Shown: one piece after another, positions 1 to 9,400 of the stretch
How the letters are laid out: every line of letters starts with the position of its first letter
Numbering within the stretch: the first letter of the stretch is position 1
Source: Bog-473 sp963726005
GTDB taxonomy: Bacteria; Actinomycetota; Acidimicrobiia; Acidimicrobiales; RAAP-2
Assembly: GCA_963726005.1 (NCBI GenBank)
Contig: CAVSAT010000004.1
Span: 620,001-684,000 of the forward strand
DNA: 64,000 bases
Direction: 5' to 3'
Notes under the pieces: model-generated
Seen by the model: the letters and a program-made list of their open reading frames with translations, nothing else
Told to the model about the DNA's origin: nothing
Databases searched by the model: none
Translations under genes and position numbers: made by a program

Positions 1-2
1 GC

Positions 3-416
3 CGCACCATGGCGGACATCGGCGAGCAGGTCTCGCTGTCCGCCTCGGCGGTGACCCGGCGCATCGAGCGCCTGGAACGCACCGGAGTGATCGCCGGCTA
101 CACCGTCGTCGTCGACCACCGGAAGGCCGGGCGCCCGATCCAGGCCTTCACCGAGGTGCGCTTCGCCGGCACGGCAGACCTGCAGGAGATCAAGGAGACG
201 GCCATGCAGCTCTCCGAGGTGCAGGCGGTGTTCACGACGGCGGGCGACCCCGACGCGCTCGTCTGGCTCCAGGTTCCCGACGTCGAGCGCCTCGGGCAGG
301 TGATCGAGCAGTTGCGACGCCGCGGGCGCGTGACCGGGACCAAGACGCTGATCGTGCTCGACACGTGGTCGCGACACCGGGCCCTCGAGTCGAACGGCCT
401 CCCCGTCCACACGTAG
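3..416 (+). CDS. Lrp/AsnC-family transcriptional regulator, 5' end cut off by the window
   Basis: A winged-helix DNA-binding part (SLSASAVTRRIERLERTGVI, the recognition helix and wing of Lrp/AsnC proteins) is followed by an RAM/AsnC ligand-sensing domain (VQAVFTTAGDPDALVWLQV). Family members are homo-oligomeric regulators, usually of amino-acid metabolism, that bind a small effector. The frame stays open to the window edge before the ATG at 9. The visible HTH lacks its first helix, so the true start lies upstream and the listed coordinates are partial. The stop overlaps by one base the probable GTG start of the next gene. The regulated genes cannot be told from this fragment. Confidence 0.85.
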   Translation, partial: RTMADIGEQVSLSASAVTRRIERLERTGVIAGYTVVVDHRKAGRPIQAFTEVRFAGTADLQEIKETAMQLSEVQAVFTTAGDPDALVWLQVPDVERLGQVIEQLRRRGRVTGTKTLIVLDTWSRHRALESNGLPVHT

Positions 417-1424
417 TGCGGAGGCGGGCCGGATGCTCCGGAGCGGCGTTGGCGGTCGTCGCACTCGCACTGATCGCCGCTGGCTGCAGCGGGACCCCGG
501 GGACCCCGGCCACCACGACGACCGCGCCGGTCACCACGCCCACGACGACGCCGGCGGCCGCCGGTACCTGGTCGAAGGCGATCCACGTCGCGGCCGGCCA
601 GAGCCTGTCCGTCGTCTCGTGCCCGGTGGCCAACCTCTGCGTCTTCGGATCGGCCACGGGGCAGACCTACCGGCTCGTCTTCGACAAGGTCGCCGCCCTC
701 GGGCCCGCGGTGCCCTCCCCATCGCCCCAGGGGGTCTCGTACCTGTCGTGCGCCAGCGCCGGCTTCTGTGCCGCCGCACCCGATCTGAACCAGGTCGCGC
801 TGTTCAACGGGTCCTCGTGGCAGCCTCCCGCGACGATCGAGGCGGCTCAGGGCATCACGGCCATCGATTGCCTCGGTCCCAGCTTCTGCATGACCATCGA
901 CGGCGAGGGCAATGCGTTCGCGTTCAACGGCACGGGCTGGTCGGGCAACCTCGGCGCGTGGGGCGCGGCCAACCAGATCTCGTGCGTCTCACCCTCCTTC
1001 TGCGTCGCCGCCGAGGGCGGGCCCTCCGTGTGGAACGGGCACACCTGGACCCAACCGACCAACGCCGACACCCAGGGCCAGCTCAACGCGGTGTCCTGCG
1101 CGTCGGCGGCCTTCTGCGTCCTCGTGGACAGCAGTGGCAGCGTCCTCACGTGGAACGGGCCGGGTTTCTCCCCGCCGGCCTCCATCGCCACCGAGCCGCC
1201 CCTGACCGGGACCGACGCCTCCGGGCTCACCGGCGGTGTCGTGCCCCACGCCGACCTTCTGCCGCGCCGTGGACTCCATCGGCCGCGTGTTCGGCTGGAA
1301 CGGGACGACCTGGAGCGCCGGCACGGTCATCGACAACGGCCACGCCCTGACCAGCATCTCGTGCCCGACGACCACCTACTGCGTGGCCGCCGACCGGGCC
1401 GGCAACGCGTTCGTCTCGACGTAG
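416..1424 (+). CDS. Secreted lipoprotein with seven SC-x5-C repeats, split by a frameshift
   Basis: A GTG at 416 opens a classic lipoprotein signal: a short Arg-rich start, a hydrophobic core, then lipobox LIAAGC. A Thr/Pro-rich linker follows. The body is built of repeats of about 40-45 residues, each with a Ser-Cys-x5-Cys element (SCPVANLC, SCASAGFC, DCLGPSFC, SCVSPSFC, SCASAAFC, SCPTPTFC, SCPTTTYC) and W.G motifs, suggesting a beta-propeller-like extracellular domain with disulfides. Near 1235 the frame changes: the sixth and seventh repeats continue in the next frame to a stop at 1424. A start at 365 is also open but would put the signal peptide internally. No enzyme motif is visible. The 3' end overlaps the convergent isomerase gene. 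Confidence 0.7.
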
Positions 1425-2022
1425 CGGCGTAGGCCAGGCCGCACCAGCGCAGCCGGCGGATCGCCCCGGCCGATGAGCCAGGCCAGCAGGCGAGCCGGGT
1501 CGGTGCGCTCGGCCAGGTGCGGCAGCTCGCGCGGCAACCAGACGTCGACCAGCTCGGGCGGGAGCGGCACCGCGCCGAGGCCGAGGTCGCCGTGGTGCAC
1601 CACCACCTCGCGCCAGCGGGAGAGCACGGCGTCGCGCGAGCTCTCGACCACGCCGCGCGACGTGCGCGAGGGGGCATCCCACGCCGCCGCGGGGAAGCTC
1701 GGCCATCGGCGCGCTCACCGCCGCCGAGGTCCGGCGCACGTCGCGCACCAGCTCGGCGGCCGGCCGGCCGGCGCCCGCCTCGATGTCGGCCCGGCGCTGC
1801 TCGAGCCCGCCCGGGTACTGGTCGCGCAGCTCACCGCGCGCCGCGCCCTCGAGCCGCCACACGACGCTGTCGGCGTTGCGGGCGATGTGGGTGAGCACGT
1901 GACCGACGCTCCAGCCGGGCAGGAGGCTCGGGCCCCGCGCCACGTGCGTCGCTCAGCCCGTCGAGCGCGGCGCCGAGCGCCGCCTGGGCCGCCACGCACC
2001 CCTCGATCCACCCGGTCGGGCG
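1376..2022 (-). CDS. Maleylpyruvate isomerase family mycothiol-dependent protein (MDMPI/DinB-like), frameshifted
   Basis: The N-terminal part reads WIEGCVAAQAALGAALDGL and LLPGWSVGHVLTHIARNADS, the signature of the MDMPI/DinB-like four-helix fold with its metal-binding His residues (GHVLTH). The C-terminal part (VVESSRDAVLSRWREVVVHH, then LLAWLIGRGD) completes the family's usual length of about 220 residues. The coding frame changes twice: near 1950, and in the GGGG run at about 1691-1694. Both interruptions restore the expected protein if one base is changed, so they look like sequence errors. These enzymes use mycothiol, a thiol of actinobacteria, as cofactor. The true substrate cannot be read from sequence. 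The start codon is uncertain because of the first indel; it follows the PLP-enzyme stop closely on the same strand. Confidence 0.7.
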
Positions 2023-2040
2023 GCCCGCCCGCCGGCGGGC

Positions 2041-3438
2041 TCACTTGGCGGGGATGGAGGACTGCCCGTCGAGCATGTCGGCCATGACCGCGCGGATGAA
2101 CTCGTCCGCCTCGTCGGTCATGCCCCCCGCGACCCCGCCGTAGATGGCGCCGGACCTGGGCGCCTCGTCGCGCGTGCTCCTTGGCGTAGGCCACGGCATC
2201 GTTCAGGTCGTCCGTGAACTCGGAGACCACCTGGGGCTGGGTCTGCGGCCTGGTCACCGCCATGTGGAGCGCGTTGGGGTACTGCTGCCCGTTGAAGCGC
2301 CAACCCCTGGTGCGCATGAAGTCGTTCACGTGGTAGATGTCGAACTCGTCGGAGGTGAAGGAGAAGAGGAAGGTCGGTCGGCCGACCAGGCGCAGCTCGG
2401 GGTGCGACGTCACCGCCTCCTGCATGGCGAACGAGGTGTCGAAGATCTGGCGCGCGTAGCCGAGGTAGCCGGCGTGGCCCAGCTGCACCATGGAGGCCCA
2501 GGTGGCGGCGATCAGGCCGCCGGATCGGGAGCCCTCCATGCCGGGCGAGGTGTACTTCCCGCCGCTCCAGTCGGTCAGGTAGAAGTACTGCGCATTGCGC
2601 AGCGCCTTGGAGCGGAAGCTGAGGACGGACGAGCCCTTGAACGCGTACCCGTACTTGTGGGTGTCGGCCGAAATGGAGGTGACGCCCGGGACGCGAGTAG
2701 TCGAAGGCAGGGATGTCGTAGCCCAGCTCCCGGCCGAAGGGCAGGATGAACCCGCCCAGGCATGCGTCGACGTGGAGCCCGATGCCGCGCTCGAGCGCGA
2801 CGTCGGACAGGTCGCCGATGGGGTCGACCGTCCCGTAGCCGTAGTTGCAGGCCGACCCGATCAGCGCCACGGTCTGGTCGTCCACGTGGTCGCGTACCCA
2901 GTCCACGTCGACCTGGGTCGTGACCGGGTCGATGGGCGCCCGCCGCAGCTCCACGCCGAAGAGGTGGCACGCCTTGTCGAACGCGGGGTGGGCGGTCTCG
3001 GGCTTGATCACGTTCGGCCGCGTGACGCCGCGCTCGCGAGCTGCGTGCTCCCGGTAGGCGAGGATGGCGTGGAGGATGCTGCCCGTCCCGCCGGTGGTCA
3101 CCAGCCCGCAGGGGTCGTCACCGGCCGCAACCGCCGCGTCGCCGGCGTGCAGGCCCAGCGGTCATGGCGATGATCTCCGCCTCGAACTTGGTCGCGCTCG
3201 GGCACATGTCGCGCTGCAGGACGTTCACGTGGGCGAAGAGGCCGAAGGCCTCGTTCATGAAGTGGTAGTGGTCGTGGTCCCCGCAGTACATGGTCCCCGA
3301 GCACTTGCCCGTCTCCCAGAACGCGTCCTCCTCGGCGGCCATCGTGTGCAGCTCGCCGAGCACCTCCTCGCGGCTCGTGCCCTGCGCTGGCAGCGCCCGG
3401 TTGACGGCGAAGCGGTCGGCGTAGGGATAGTCGCTCAT
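2041..3438 (-). CDS. Sphingosine-1-phosphate-lyase-like PLP-dependent enzyme (group II decarboxylase fold), frameshifted
   Basis: Four in-order pieces cover one protein of about 465 residues. The PLP-binding lysine lies in SISADTHKYGYAFKGSSV, and the TTGGTGSI, HVDACLGG and SPGMEGSRSGGLIAATWA blocks are those of the sphingosine-1-phosphate lyase branch rather than classical glutamate decarboxylase. Family members cleave phosphorylated long-chain bases or decarboxylate amino acids. Frame changes near 3160, 2695 and 2150 split the gene, but each segment joins without loss of conserved residues, pointing to indel errors. The ATG at 3438 has a GAAGGAGG Shine-Dalgarno about ten bases upstream. The end (SSIPAK, TGA at 2041-2043) lies just before the MDMPI gene on the same strand. 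The substrate is unknown. Confidence 0.75.
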
Positions 3439-3545
3439 CGTTGCGGGGCCTCCTTCGGGGGCGGTGGCACGGGCACCTGCAGCGTCAGCGCCGGGACCGT
3501 CGGACCCCGACACTATTCAACTGGGAAGATCGGGCGGACACGCTG

Positions 3546-5235
3546 GTGGGCGACGATGATGTCGCGGTGCGACGGCCACTGGTGTTCACCTCTCTGTACC
3601 GCTACGAGCGGGCATGGGCCGGCGCGGACCTGGCGGCGGGCCTGACCCTCCTCGTCATCGCGGTTCCCGAGCAGCTGGCAACGTCCCGGCTCGCAGGCAT
3701 GCCTCCCATTACCGGCTTCTACGCGTTCGTGGTCGGGACCCTGCTGTTCGCACTCTTGGGCTCGAACCCGCAGATGTCGGTCGGTGCCGACTCGACGATC
3801 GCCCCGCTCTTCGCCGCCGGAGTCTCGGCCCTTGCCCTGATGGGATCACCCCATTACGTCGACCTGGTGGGGATCCTGGCCGTCATGGTCGGCCTCATGG
3901 TGATGCTCGTGACCGTCCTGCGTCTGGGGTGGATCGCCGAGTTCCTCTCGACGCCCATCGTGGCCGGGTTCCTCTCCGGCGTGGCCGTCATCATCATCGC
4001 CCACCAGCTGCCCGAACTCCTCGGCCTGCCGCCGGCCGGCGGCTCGAACGAGCACCGGTTCGGCTACGTGCTCACCCACCTGAGCGAGGTCAACGGGTGG
4101 TCGCTGGCCCTCGGGCTCGGGGTGCTGGCCGTCATGTTCGTGAGCGCGCGGCATCGACCGCCGCATTCCGGGCGCGCTGATCGGCATGGTCGCCTCCACG
4201 GCGCTGGTGGGCGCGCTCGACCTTCAGGCCCACGGGGTCGCCGTGCTGGGCACCGTCACGACGGGGGCGCCCCACTTCGGGCTCGCCGGGCTGTCGTGGT
4301 CGACGCTGGGGAGCTTGGCGCCGCTGGCCGCCGTGGTGAGCCTCGTCGTCGTGACCCAGACCGCGGCGACGACCCGGGCCTTCGCCGAGCAGGGCGGCTA
4401 CGACGTCGACGCCGGGCGCGACTTCTTCGCGGTCGGCGCCGGCAACGTGGTGGCCGGGCTCGTGGGGTCGTTCCCGGTGAACGCCAGCCCGCCCCGCACC
4501 GGCGCCGTCGCCACCGCCGGCGGCCGCACCCAGGCGGGCCCACTCGGTGCCGCCGCGGCGGTGGTCCTCCTCATCCCGTTCGCGGACATCCTGAAGGACG
4601 TTCCCCTGGCGACGCTGGCCGCCATCTTGATCTTCGTCGCGGTCCGGCTCTTCCACCTGCGCGAATTGGCGGCCATCGAGCGCTTCGACCTCTTCGAGTT
4701 CGGCCTGGCGGCAATCACGCTGTTCGCCGTGGCCCTCGTCGGGGTGGAGCAGGGGATCGGCGTCGCCGTCGGGCTGGCCATCCTCGACCGGATCCGCCGG
4801 AGTGCCCGCCCGCAGCTGCACGTGCTCGGGTCGCATTCCGGGCACCACCAGTTGGGCGCCGCGCTCGGCGGATCCCGACGCCGAAATGGTGCCCGGCGTC
4901 CTCGTCCTCCTCTTCGCCACCCCGCTCTGGTACGCCAACGCGACCGCACTTCCGCGAGGAGGTCGCCGCGCGCTGGCGGGTGTGCCCGGCGTGCGCGTGC
5001 TCGTGCTCGACGCCCTCGGGATGTCCGACATCGACTTCACCGGGACGCGGGCGCTGGGCCGGGTGATCGCCGCCTGCGAGCGCGATGGCATCGCCCTCGG
5101 CGTGGCGAGGGCGGGTGACCGCGTGCGCGAAAGCCTGCGTCGCAGCGGCCTCGAGGCACGCATCGGCGAGGAGCGCTTCTACCCGGCGGTCGACGTAGCG
5201 GTCGCGGCGTTGGCGGGGCCCTCGGCGCGCTCGAG
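3546..5235 (+). CDS. SulP family anion transporter with C-terminal STAS domain, frameshifted
   Basis: Hydrophobic segments and SulP blocks (AGLTLLVIAVPEQLATSRLA, GFYAFVVGTLLFALLGSNPQ, SVGADSTIAPL) are followed by a cytoplasmic STAS domain (VLVLDALGMSDIDFTGTRAL with the conserved DxxG/S-type loop). SulP proteins are inner-membrane carriers for sulfate, bicarbonate or other anions; the substrate here is not predictable. Frame changes occur near 4150, 4850 and 4935. The pieces together give the normal length of about 560 residues. The start is taken as GTG 3546, which leaves a 107-base gap to the divergent PLP enzyme. The 3' end is approximate because no in-frame stop is seen before the convergent gene at 5236. 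Confidence 0.7.
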
Positions 5236-6094
5236 TCACCCGGGTTCGACCGCTGCGCCCGACAGCCGGCGCACCTGGCCGACCTCCAAATCGGCCCGCA
5301 CGGGCCGGTGGTCCGAGCCGGCGTGGGGGAGCACCTCGCCCCCGGCGGGGTGCAGCGCGCCGCGCACCAGGATGTGGTCGATCTGGCTGTGGGGGCGCCA
5401 GGTCGGCCAGGTGGAACCCTTGACCGCCCGCCGCCAGCCCGGGACGAACAGGCGGACGAGCGGGCCCCAGGAATTCATGTCCCCGACCAGCACCGCGTCC
5501 GGGCGGGCGGCCGTGCGAAGTTGGCGCCGCAGCTCGGCCCAGTTGCGGTGCGATCCGAAGAGGAGATGGGACATGTGGGTGCCCACCACCGAGATCTGCG
5601 TTCCCTCCACGGTGAGGTCGACCACCAGCGCGGCCCGCAGCCGTGCGGTCCGCCCGCAGCATGCTCATGTGGACGAGACGCGTCGCCTCAATCGGCAGCT
5701 CCGGTCGGACCAAGACGGCGATCGCCATCGTCCCGGGTTCGGCCTCCTGCCAGCGTGCCAAGGCCCGCACGCTCTCGGGCAGCGGGCGCACGCCGTCCAG
5801 GTAGAGGGCCTTGTTGCGCTCGGCCCACATCGGCCGCGGGCGCCAGGAGGCGGAGGCGTCAGGCTGGGGGCGGATGCGGCGGCCGTGGCCGACCGTGTGG
5901 GCCACGACCTGGTAGCCGAGGGCGGCCGCGGCCCTGGCCGCCTGCCCCCCTCCTTCGTCGCCTTCGCTCGTCCAGGCCTCCTCGAGCGCGATCACGTCGG
6001 CACGCAGCGCGGCTGATCGCGGCCGACGTAGTCGTAGGGCCTGCCCCACCCGTCCATCCCGCAGGTGCATGTTGTAGTTGGCGATGCTGAGCAC
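5236..6094 (-). CDS. Endonuclease/exonuclease/phosphatase-fold protein, frameshifted
   Basis: The N-terminal strand IANYNMHLRDG and the block ADVIALEEAW carry the Asn and Glu that bind metal in the EEP (DNase I-like) fold. GTHMSHL, VLVGDMNSWGP (the GD.N motif), and the C-terminal pair SQIDHILV and AGSDHRPVRADL complete the catalytic set. The protein would be about 280 residues with no signal peptide. Frame slips are seen near 5645 and around 6005-6055, and the segments rejoin into the expected order. Members range from exodeoxyribonucleases to phosphodiesterases and sphingomyelinases, so the substrate is open. The GTG at 6094 is chosen because it precedes the first core beta strand. Confidence 0.7.
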
Positions 6095-6146
6095 GGTCCG
6101 CCTAGACGATAGGCGACGCCCAATCACGATTGTTACCATCGTCGCG

Positions 6147-7322
6147 GTGCCAGCGGACGCCTATCTGGCCCGACGCCTGCGCCCGTTCACGACCACCATC
6201 TTCGCCACCATGTCCGAGCTGGCGGCCGCCACCGGCTCGGTCAACCTGGGCCAGGGCTTTCCCGACACCGACGGTCCCGACGAGCTGCGCGAGGTCGCGG
6301 TGGCGGCCATCCGTGAGGGGCGCAATCAATACCCGCCCGGGAACGGCATCCCCGAACTGCGCCGTGCCGTGGCCGCGCACCAGCACGCCTGGTACGGGAT
6401 CGATCTGGATCCCGGGTCCGAGGTGCTCGTCACCGTGGGCGCCACCGAGGCCATCGCGGCCACCCTGCTCGCCCTCTGCGAGCCGGGCGACGAGGTCGTC
6501 ATGTTCGAGCCGACCTACGACTCCTACGCCGCCTGCGCCGCGATGGCCGGCGCGGTGCCGCGTCTCGTCCGCCTGCACCCGCCCGACTGGACTTTCGATC
6601 CCGGCGAGCTCGCCGCCGCGGCCGCCAGCCCGCGGGCGAAGCTCGTGCTCCTCAACTCGCCGCACAACCCGACGGGCAAGGTGTTCTCGAGCGAAGAGCT
6701 GGCGCAGGTCGCCGCCCTGTGCCGGGCCCACGACATCCTGGCGGTGACCGACGAGGTCTACGAACACCTGGTCTTCGAGGGGTCCCACGTCCCGCTCGCC
6801 ACGCTGCCCGGCATGCGTGACCGGACGCTGACCATCTCGTCGGGGGGCAAGACCTTCTCCTTCACCGGATGGAAGGTGGGGTGGGTGAGCGGCCCGGCGC
6901 CGTTGGTCGCCGCGGTGCGCGCGGCCAAGCAGTTCCTGACCTACACCAGCCCGGCCCCGTTCCAGCTCGCCATCGCGCACGGCCTCGGGCTCCCGCCGGA
7001 CGCCCTGCACGGGTTCGCCGCCGCGCTGGCGGCCAAGCGCGACCTGCTGTGCGACGGGCTGACCCTCCTCGGTTTCGAGGTGTACCGGCCGGCCGCCACC
7101 TACTTCGCCACGACCGACATCGGCTCGGTCGCACCGGGTCTGAGCGGCGTCGACTTCTGCCTCGCCCTCCCGAAGCGTTGCGGGGTCGTCGCCATCCCGA
7201 GTGCGGTCTTCTACGACCCGGCGGATCCCGGGGCAGGCCGGACGCTCGTTCGCTGGGCCTTCTGCAAGCGCGACGCCGTCCTGCGCGACGCGCTCACCCG
7301 CTTAGCATCGTGGTCAGCATGA
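6147..7322 (+). CDS. Class I/II PLP-dependent aminotransferase, DapC/kynurenine-aminotransferase-like
   Basis: A 391-residue fold-type I aminotransferase. Visible motifs are the N-terminal VNLGQGFPDTDGP, SPHNPTGKV, the PLP-contacting DEVYEHLVF, and the Schiff-base lysine in SSGGKTFSFTGWKVGW (K235). The set NLGQGFPD plus NQYPPG resembles the actinobacterial proteins annotated as N-succinyldiaminopimelate aminotransferase, and also kynurenine/glutamine transaminases, so substrate assignment is tentative. The start GTG 6147 gives VPADAYLARRLRPF; an ATG 21 codons later is possible. The gene is divergent from the nuclease gene with about 50 bases between them. Its stop overlaps the PhzF start (ATGA), so the two are translationally coupled. 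Confidence 0.85.
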   Translation: MPADAYLARRLRPFTTTIFATMSELAAATGSVNLGQGFPDTDGPDELREVAVAAIREGRNQYPPGNGIPELRRAVAAHQHAWYGIDLDPGSEVLVTVGATEAIAATLLALCEPGDEVVMFEPTYDSYAACAAMAGAVPRLVRLHPPDWTFDPGELAAAAASPRAKLVLLNSPHNPTGKVFSSEELAQVAALCRAHDILAVTDEVYEHLVFEGSHVPLATLPGMRDRTLTISSGGKTFSFTGWKVGWVSGPAPLVAAVRAAKQFLTYTSPAPFQLAIAHGLGLPPDALHGFAAALAAKRDLLCDGLTLLGFEVYRPAATYFATTDIGSVAPGLSGVDFCLALPKRCGVVAIPSAVFYDPADPGAGRTLVRWAFCKRDAVLRDALTRLASWSA

Positions 7323-8116
7323 CCATCCCCATCACCTGGGTCGACGCCTTCAGCGAGGTTCCCTTCGGCGGCAACCCCGCTGGGGTGTGCCTCCTGAACG
7401 ATCCGCTCAGCGACGAGCGCATGCAGTCCATCGCCTTCGAGCTCGGCATTGCCGAGACGGCCTACCTCACCCCCACGGACGACCCGGCCACCTTCGGTCT
7501 GCGCTGGTTCTCGCCGGCCACCGAGATCGACCTCTGCGGCCACGCCACCTTGGCCTCCGCCCATGCGCTGCGCGCGGGCGGCGTGGTCGACGGCAGTGTG
7601 CCGCTGACCTTCCACACGCGCAGCGGCCCGCTGCGGGCCGCGTTCGACGGCACCCGCATCGAGCTCGACTTTCCCGCCGACCCGATGACGCCGTCGCCGC
7701 TGCCCGACCCCCTGCGTGCGCAGTGGCCCGATGCCGTCGTGGCAAGCGGGTGTACGGAATTCTTCACCTTCGTCGTCCTCTCCTCGGCCGAGCTCCTGGC
7801 GAAGTATGAGCCCGACCTGGCCGCCATCGCCGCCACCGGGTCCAAGGCCCTGCTGCTCACCGCGGCGGCGCCCCGCCATGCGGAGGCCGACTACGTGCTG
7901 CGTGTCTTCGGTCCCAACGTGGGAATCGACGAAGACCCGGCCACCGGCTCGGCCCAGTGCTCGGCGGGGCCGTACTGGGCGGGCCAGCTCGGGCGCGACA
8001 CCCTCGTCGCCCGTCAGCTCTCCCGACGCGGCGCGGTGCTCTACGTGCGTCCCGACGGCAGGCGGGTGCGCATCGCCGGGCATGCGACCACCGTGCTCAC
8101 CGGTCAGCTGTGCTAA
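7319..8116 (+). CDS. PhzF family isomerase/epimerase-like protein
   Basis: A 265-residue protein of the PhzF/diaminopimelate-epimerase-like fold with two similar halves. Visible features are VDAFSEVPFGGNPAGVC, the catalytic-region glutamate in GIAETAYL, the half-1 block ATEIDLCGHATLASAHAL, and the half-2 block DEDPATGSAQCSAGPYW. The family catalyses hydrogen shifts in phenazine precursors in the founding member, but most homologues have unknown substrates. The gene begins inside the aminotransferase stop codon (ATGA at 7319-7322), so it probably works with that enzyme on the same small molecule. It is followed after 11 bases by the NUDIX gene. Confidence 0.88.
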   Translation: MTIPITWVDAFSEVPFGGNPAGVCLLNDPLSDERMQSIAFELGIAETAYLTPTDDPATFGLRWFSPATEIDLCGHATLASAHALRAGGVVDGSVPLTFHTRSGPLRAAFDGTRIELDFPADPMTPSPLPDPLRAQWPDAVVASGCTEFFTFVVLSSAELLAKYEPDLAAIAATGSKALLLTAAAPRHAEADYVLRVFGPNVGIDEDPATGSAQCSAGPYWAGQLGRDTLVARQLSRRGAVLYVRPDGRRVRIAGHATTVLTGQLC

Positions 8117-8127
8117 GGAGTCCGGCC

Positions 8128-8655
8128 ATGGGGGCCTCCACGGAGGGACTGCGGGCGCTGGTCGAGAGCCACCGGCCCGGGTCTCCGCGTGAGGCCGCCG
8201 CCCGCGAGCGCTTCCTCTCCGAGCTGGCCCGGCTGACCGCGCCGTGCGACGAGCACGCCGACCCGACCCACGTCACCGCGTCGGGCATCGTGGTGGGCCG
8301 GCGCGGGACGGTCCTGCACCTCCACAAGCGGCTCGGCATCTGGATGCAGCCCGGCGGCCACATCGATGCCGGCGAGACGCCGCCGGTGGCGGCAAAGCGT
8401 GAGGCGACGGAGGAGCTGGGTCTGGCGGTCGAACACCCCGCCAGTGGTCCACTCCTCATCCACCTCGACGTCCACGAGGCGGCCCTCGGCCACGCACATC
8501 TCGACCTGCGCTACCTGTTGCTCGGCGCTGACGCCGAGCCCCACCCCCCGCCCGACGAGAGCCCCGAGGCGCGCTGGTTCGACTGGGACGAGGCCCTGGC
8601 CATCGCGGATCCAGCGTTGTGCGACGCGCTCCCCGTGGCGCGCGCGCGCGTATGA
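8128..8655 (+). CDS. NUDIX hydrolase
   Basis: The Nudix box is complete: GHIDAGE, seven residues, then REATEELGL. It sits in the middle of a 175-residue protein. An N-terminal helical extension (about 45 residues before ASGIVVGRRGTVLHLHKRL) and the following WMQPGGH resemble actinobacterial NUDIX proteins of unassigned substrate. Enzymes of this family hydrolyse nucleoside diphosphates linked to another group, using magnesium bound by the box glutamates. The ATG at 8128 has the upstream AAGGAG Shine-Dalgarno about eight bases away. It lies 11 bases after PhzF and 9 before the zinc-ribbon gene, so it is part of the same run. Confidence 0.88.
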   Translation: MGASTEGLRALVESHRPGSPREAAARERFLSELARLTAPCDEHADPTHVTASGIVVGRRGTVLHLHKRLGIWMQPGGHIDAGETPPVAAKREATEELGLAVEHPASGPLLIHLDVHEAALGHAHLDLRYLLLGADAEPHPPPDESPEARWFDWDEALAIADPALCDALPVARARV

Positions 8656-8664
8656 GGCCCTGCG

Positions 8665-9384
8665 GTGACGGACGACCTGACCCGCCTGCTCGCCGTCCAG
8701 GACCTCGATACCTCCATCACCCAACTCCAACACCGGCGCGACGCCCTGGCCGAGACGTCCGGGCTGGCCGCCCTGGAGGCCCAGTTGGCCGAACTCGCAG
8801 CCCAGCGTGTGGACGCGGCGGCGCGCCGGGCCGCGCTGACCGCGACCCAGAAGGCCCTCGAGGAGCAGATCGCGGGCATCACCGAGCGCCGCAGCAGCAT
8901 CGAGCAACGGATGTACGCCGCCACCAGCTCGTCGGGCCGCGACCTCCAGGCCATGAACGACGAGGTGCGGCACCTCACCGAGCGGCGGGCCGAGCTCGAG
9001 GAGCTCGAGCTGGTGGCGATGCTCGACCAGGATCCGGTCGATGCGGAGCTGGCTGCCCTGCGCGAGCGGAGCGCGCCCATCGAGGCACAGGCCGAGGAGC
9101 TCCGGGCCCGGGTGGCAAGCGACGAGCTCGAGATCGATGCCGCGCTGGCCGCCGCCGTCGGGTCCCGCGCCGCCGAGGCCGCCCTCCTCCCGCCCGCGTT
9201 GGCGGACCGCTACGAGACGCTGCGATCGCGCCTCCGTGGTACCGGCGCCGCGCGCCTGGTGGGCCACCGCTGCGACGGATGCCACCTCGAGCTGTCCTCC
9301 GTCGAGGTCGAGAAGATCCGCGCCCTCCCGCCCGGCGAGATCGCGACCTGCGAGCAATGCGGGCGGATCCTCGTTCCCGGCTGA
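8665..9384 (+). CDS. C4-type zinc-ribbon coiled-coil protein (DUF164/CdsZ-like)
   Basis: A 239-residue protein made almost wholly of long charged Ala/Leu/Glu helices predicted to form an antiparallel coiled coil, ending in a four-cysteine zinc ribbon (CDGCHLEL and CEQCGRILV). This layout is that of the DUF164 family, which is thought to bind nucleic acid or ribosome-related partners; its role is not settled. GTG 8665 is the start. From memory, in mycobacteria this family (Rv2229c) sits next to an RNase H/acid phosphatase gene (Rv2228c). Here the next gene is a histidine phosphatase, so the pairing appears conserved without the RNase H part. Confidence 0.85.
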   Translation: MTDDLTRLLAVQDLDTSITQLQHRRDALAETSGLAALEAQLAELAAQRVDAAARRAALTATQKALEEQIAGITERRSSIEQRMYAATSSSGRDLQAMNDEVRHLTERRAELEELELVAMLDQDPVDAELAALRERSAPIEAQAEELRARVASDELEIDAALAAAVGSRAAEAALLPPALADRYETLRSRLRGTGAARLVGHRCDGCHLELSSVEVEKIRALPPGEIATCEQCGRILVPG

Positions 9385-9400
9385 ACCGGGTGCCGCGCCC

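Noticed and set aside
4132..5163. 343-codon minus-strand frame
   Set aside because: Antisense shadow of the SulP gene, Asp/Glu/His/Gln-rich, with no recognisable domain.
1376..6094. Treating the frameshifted genes as a block of true pseudogenes
   Set aside because: Every break is a single-base shift with conserved sequence continuing on both sides and no accumulated stops, so sequence error is the simpler reading.
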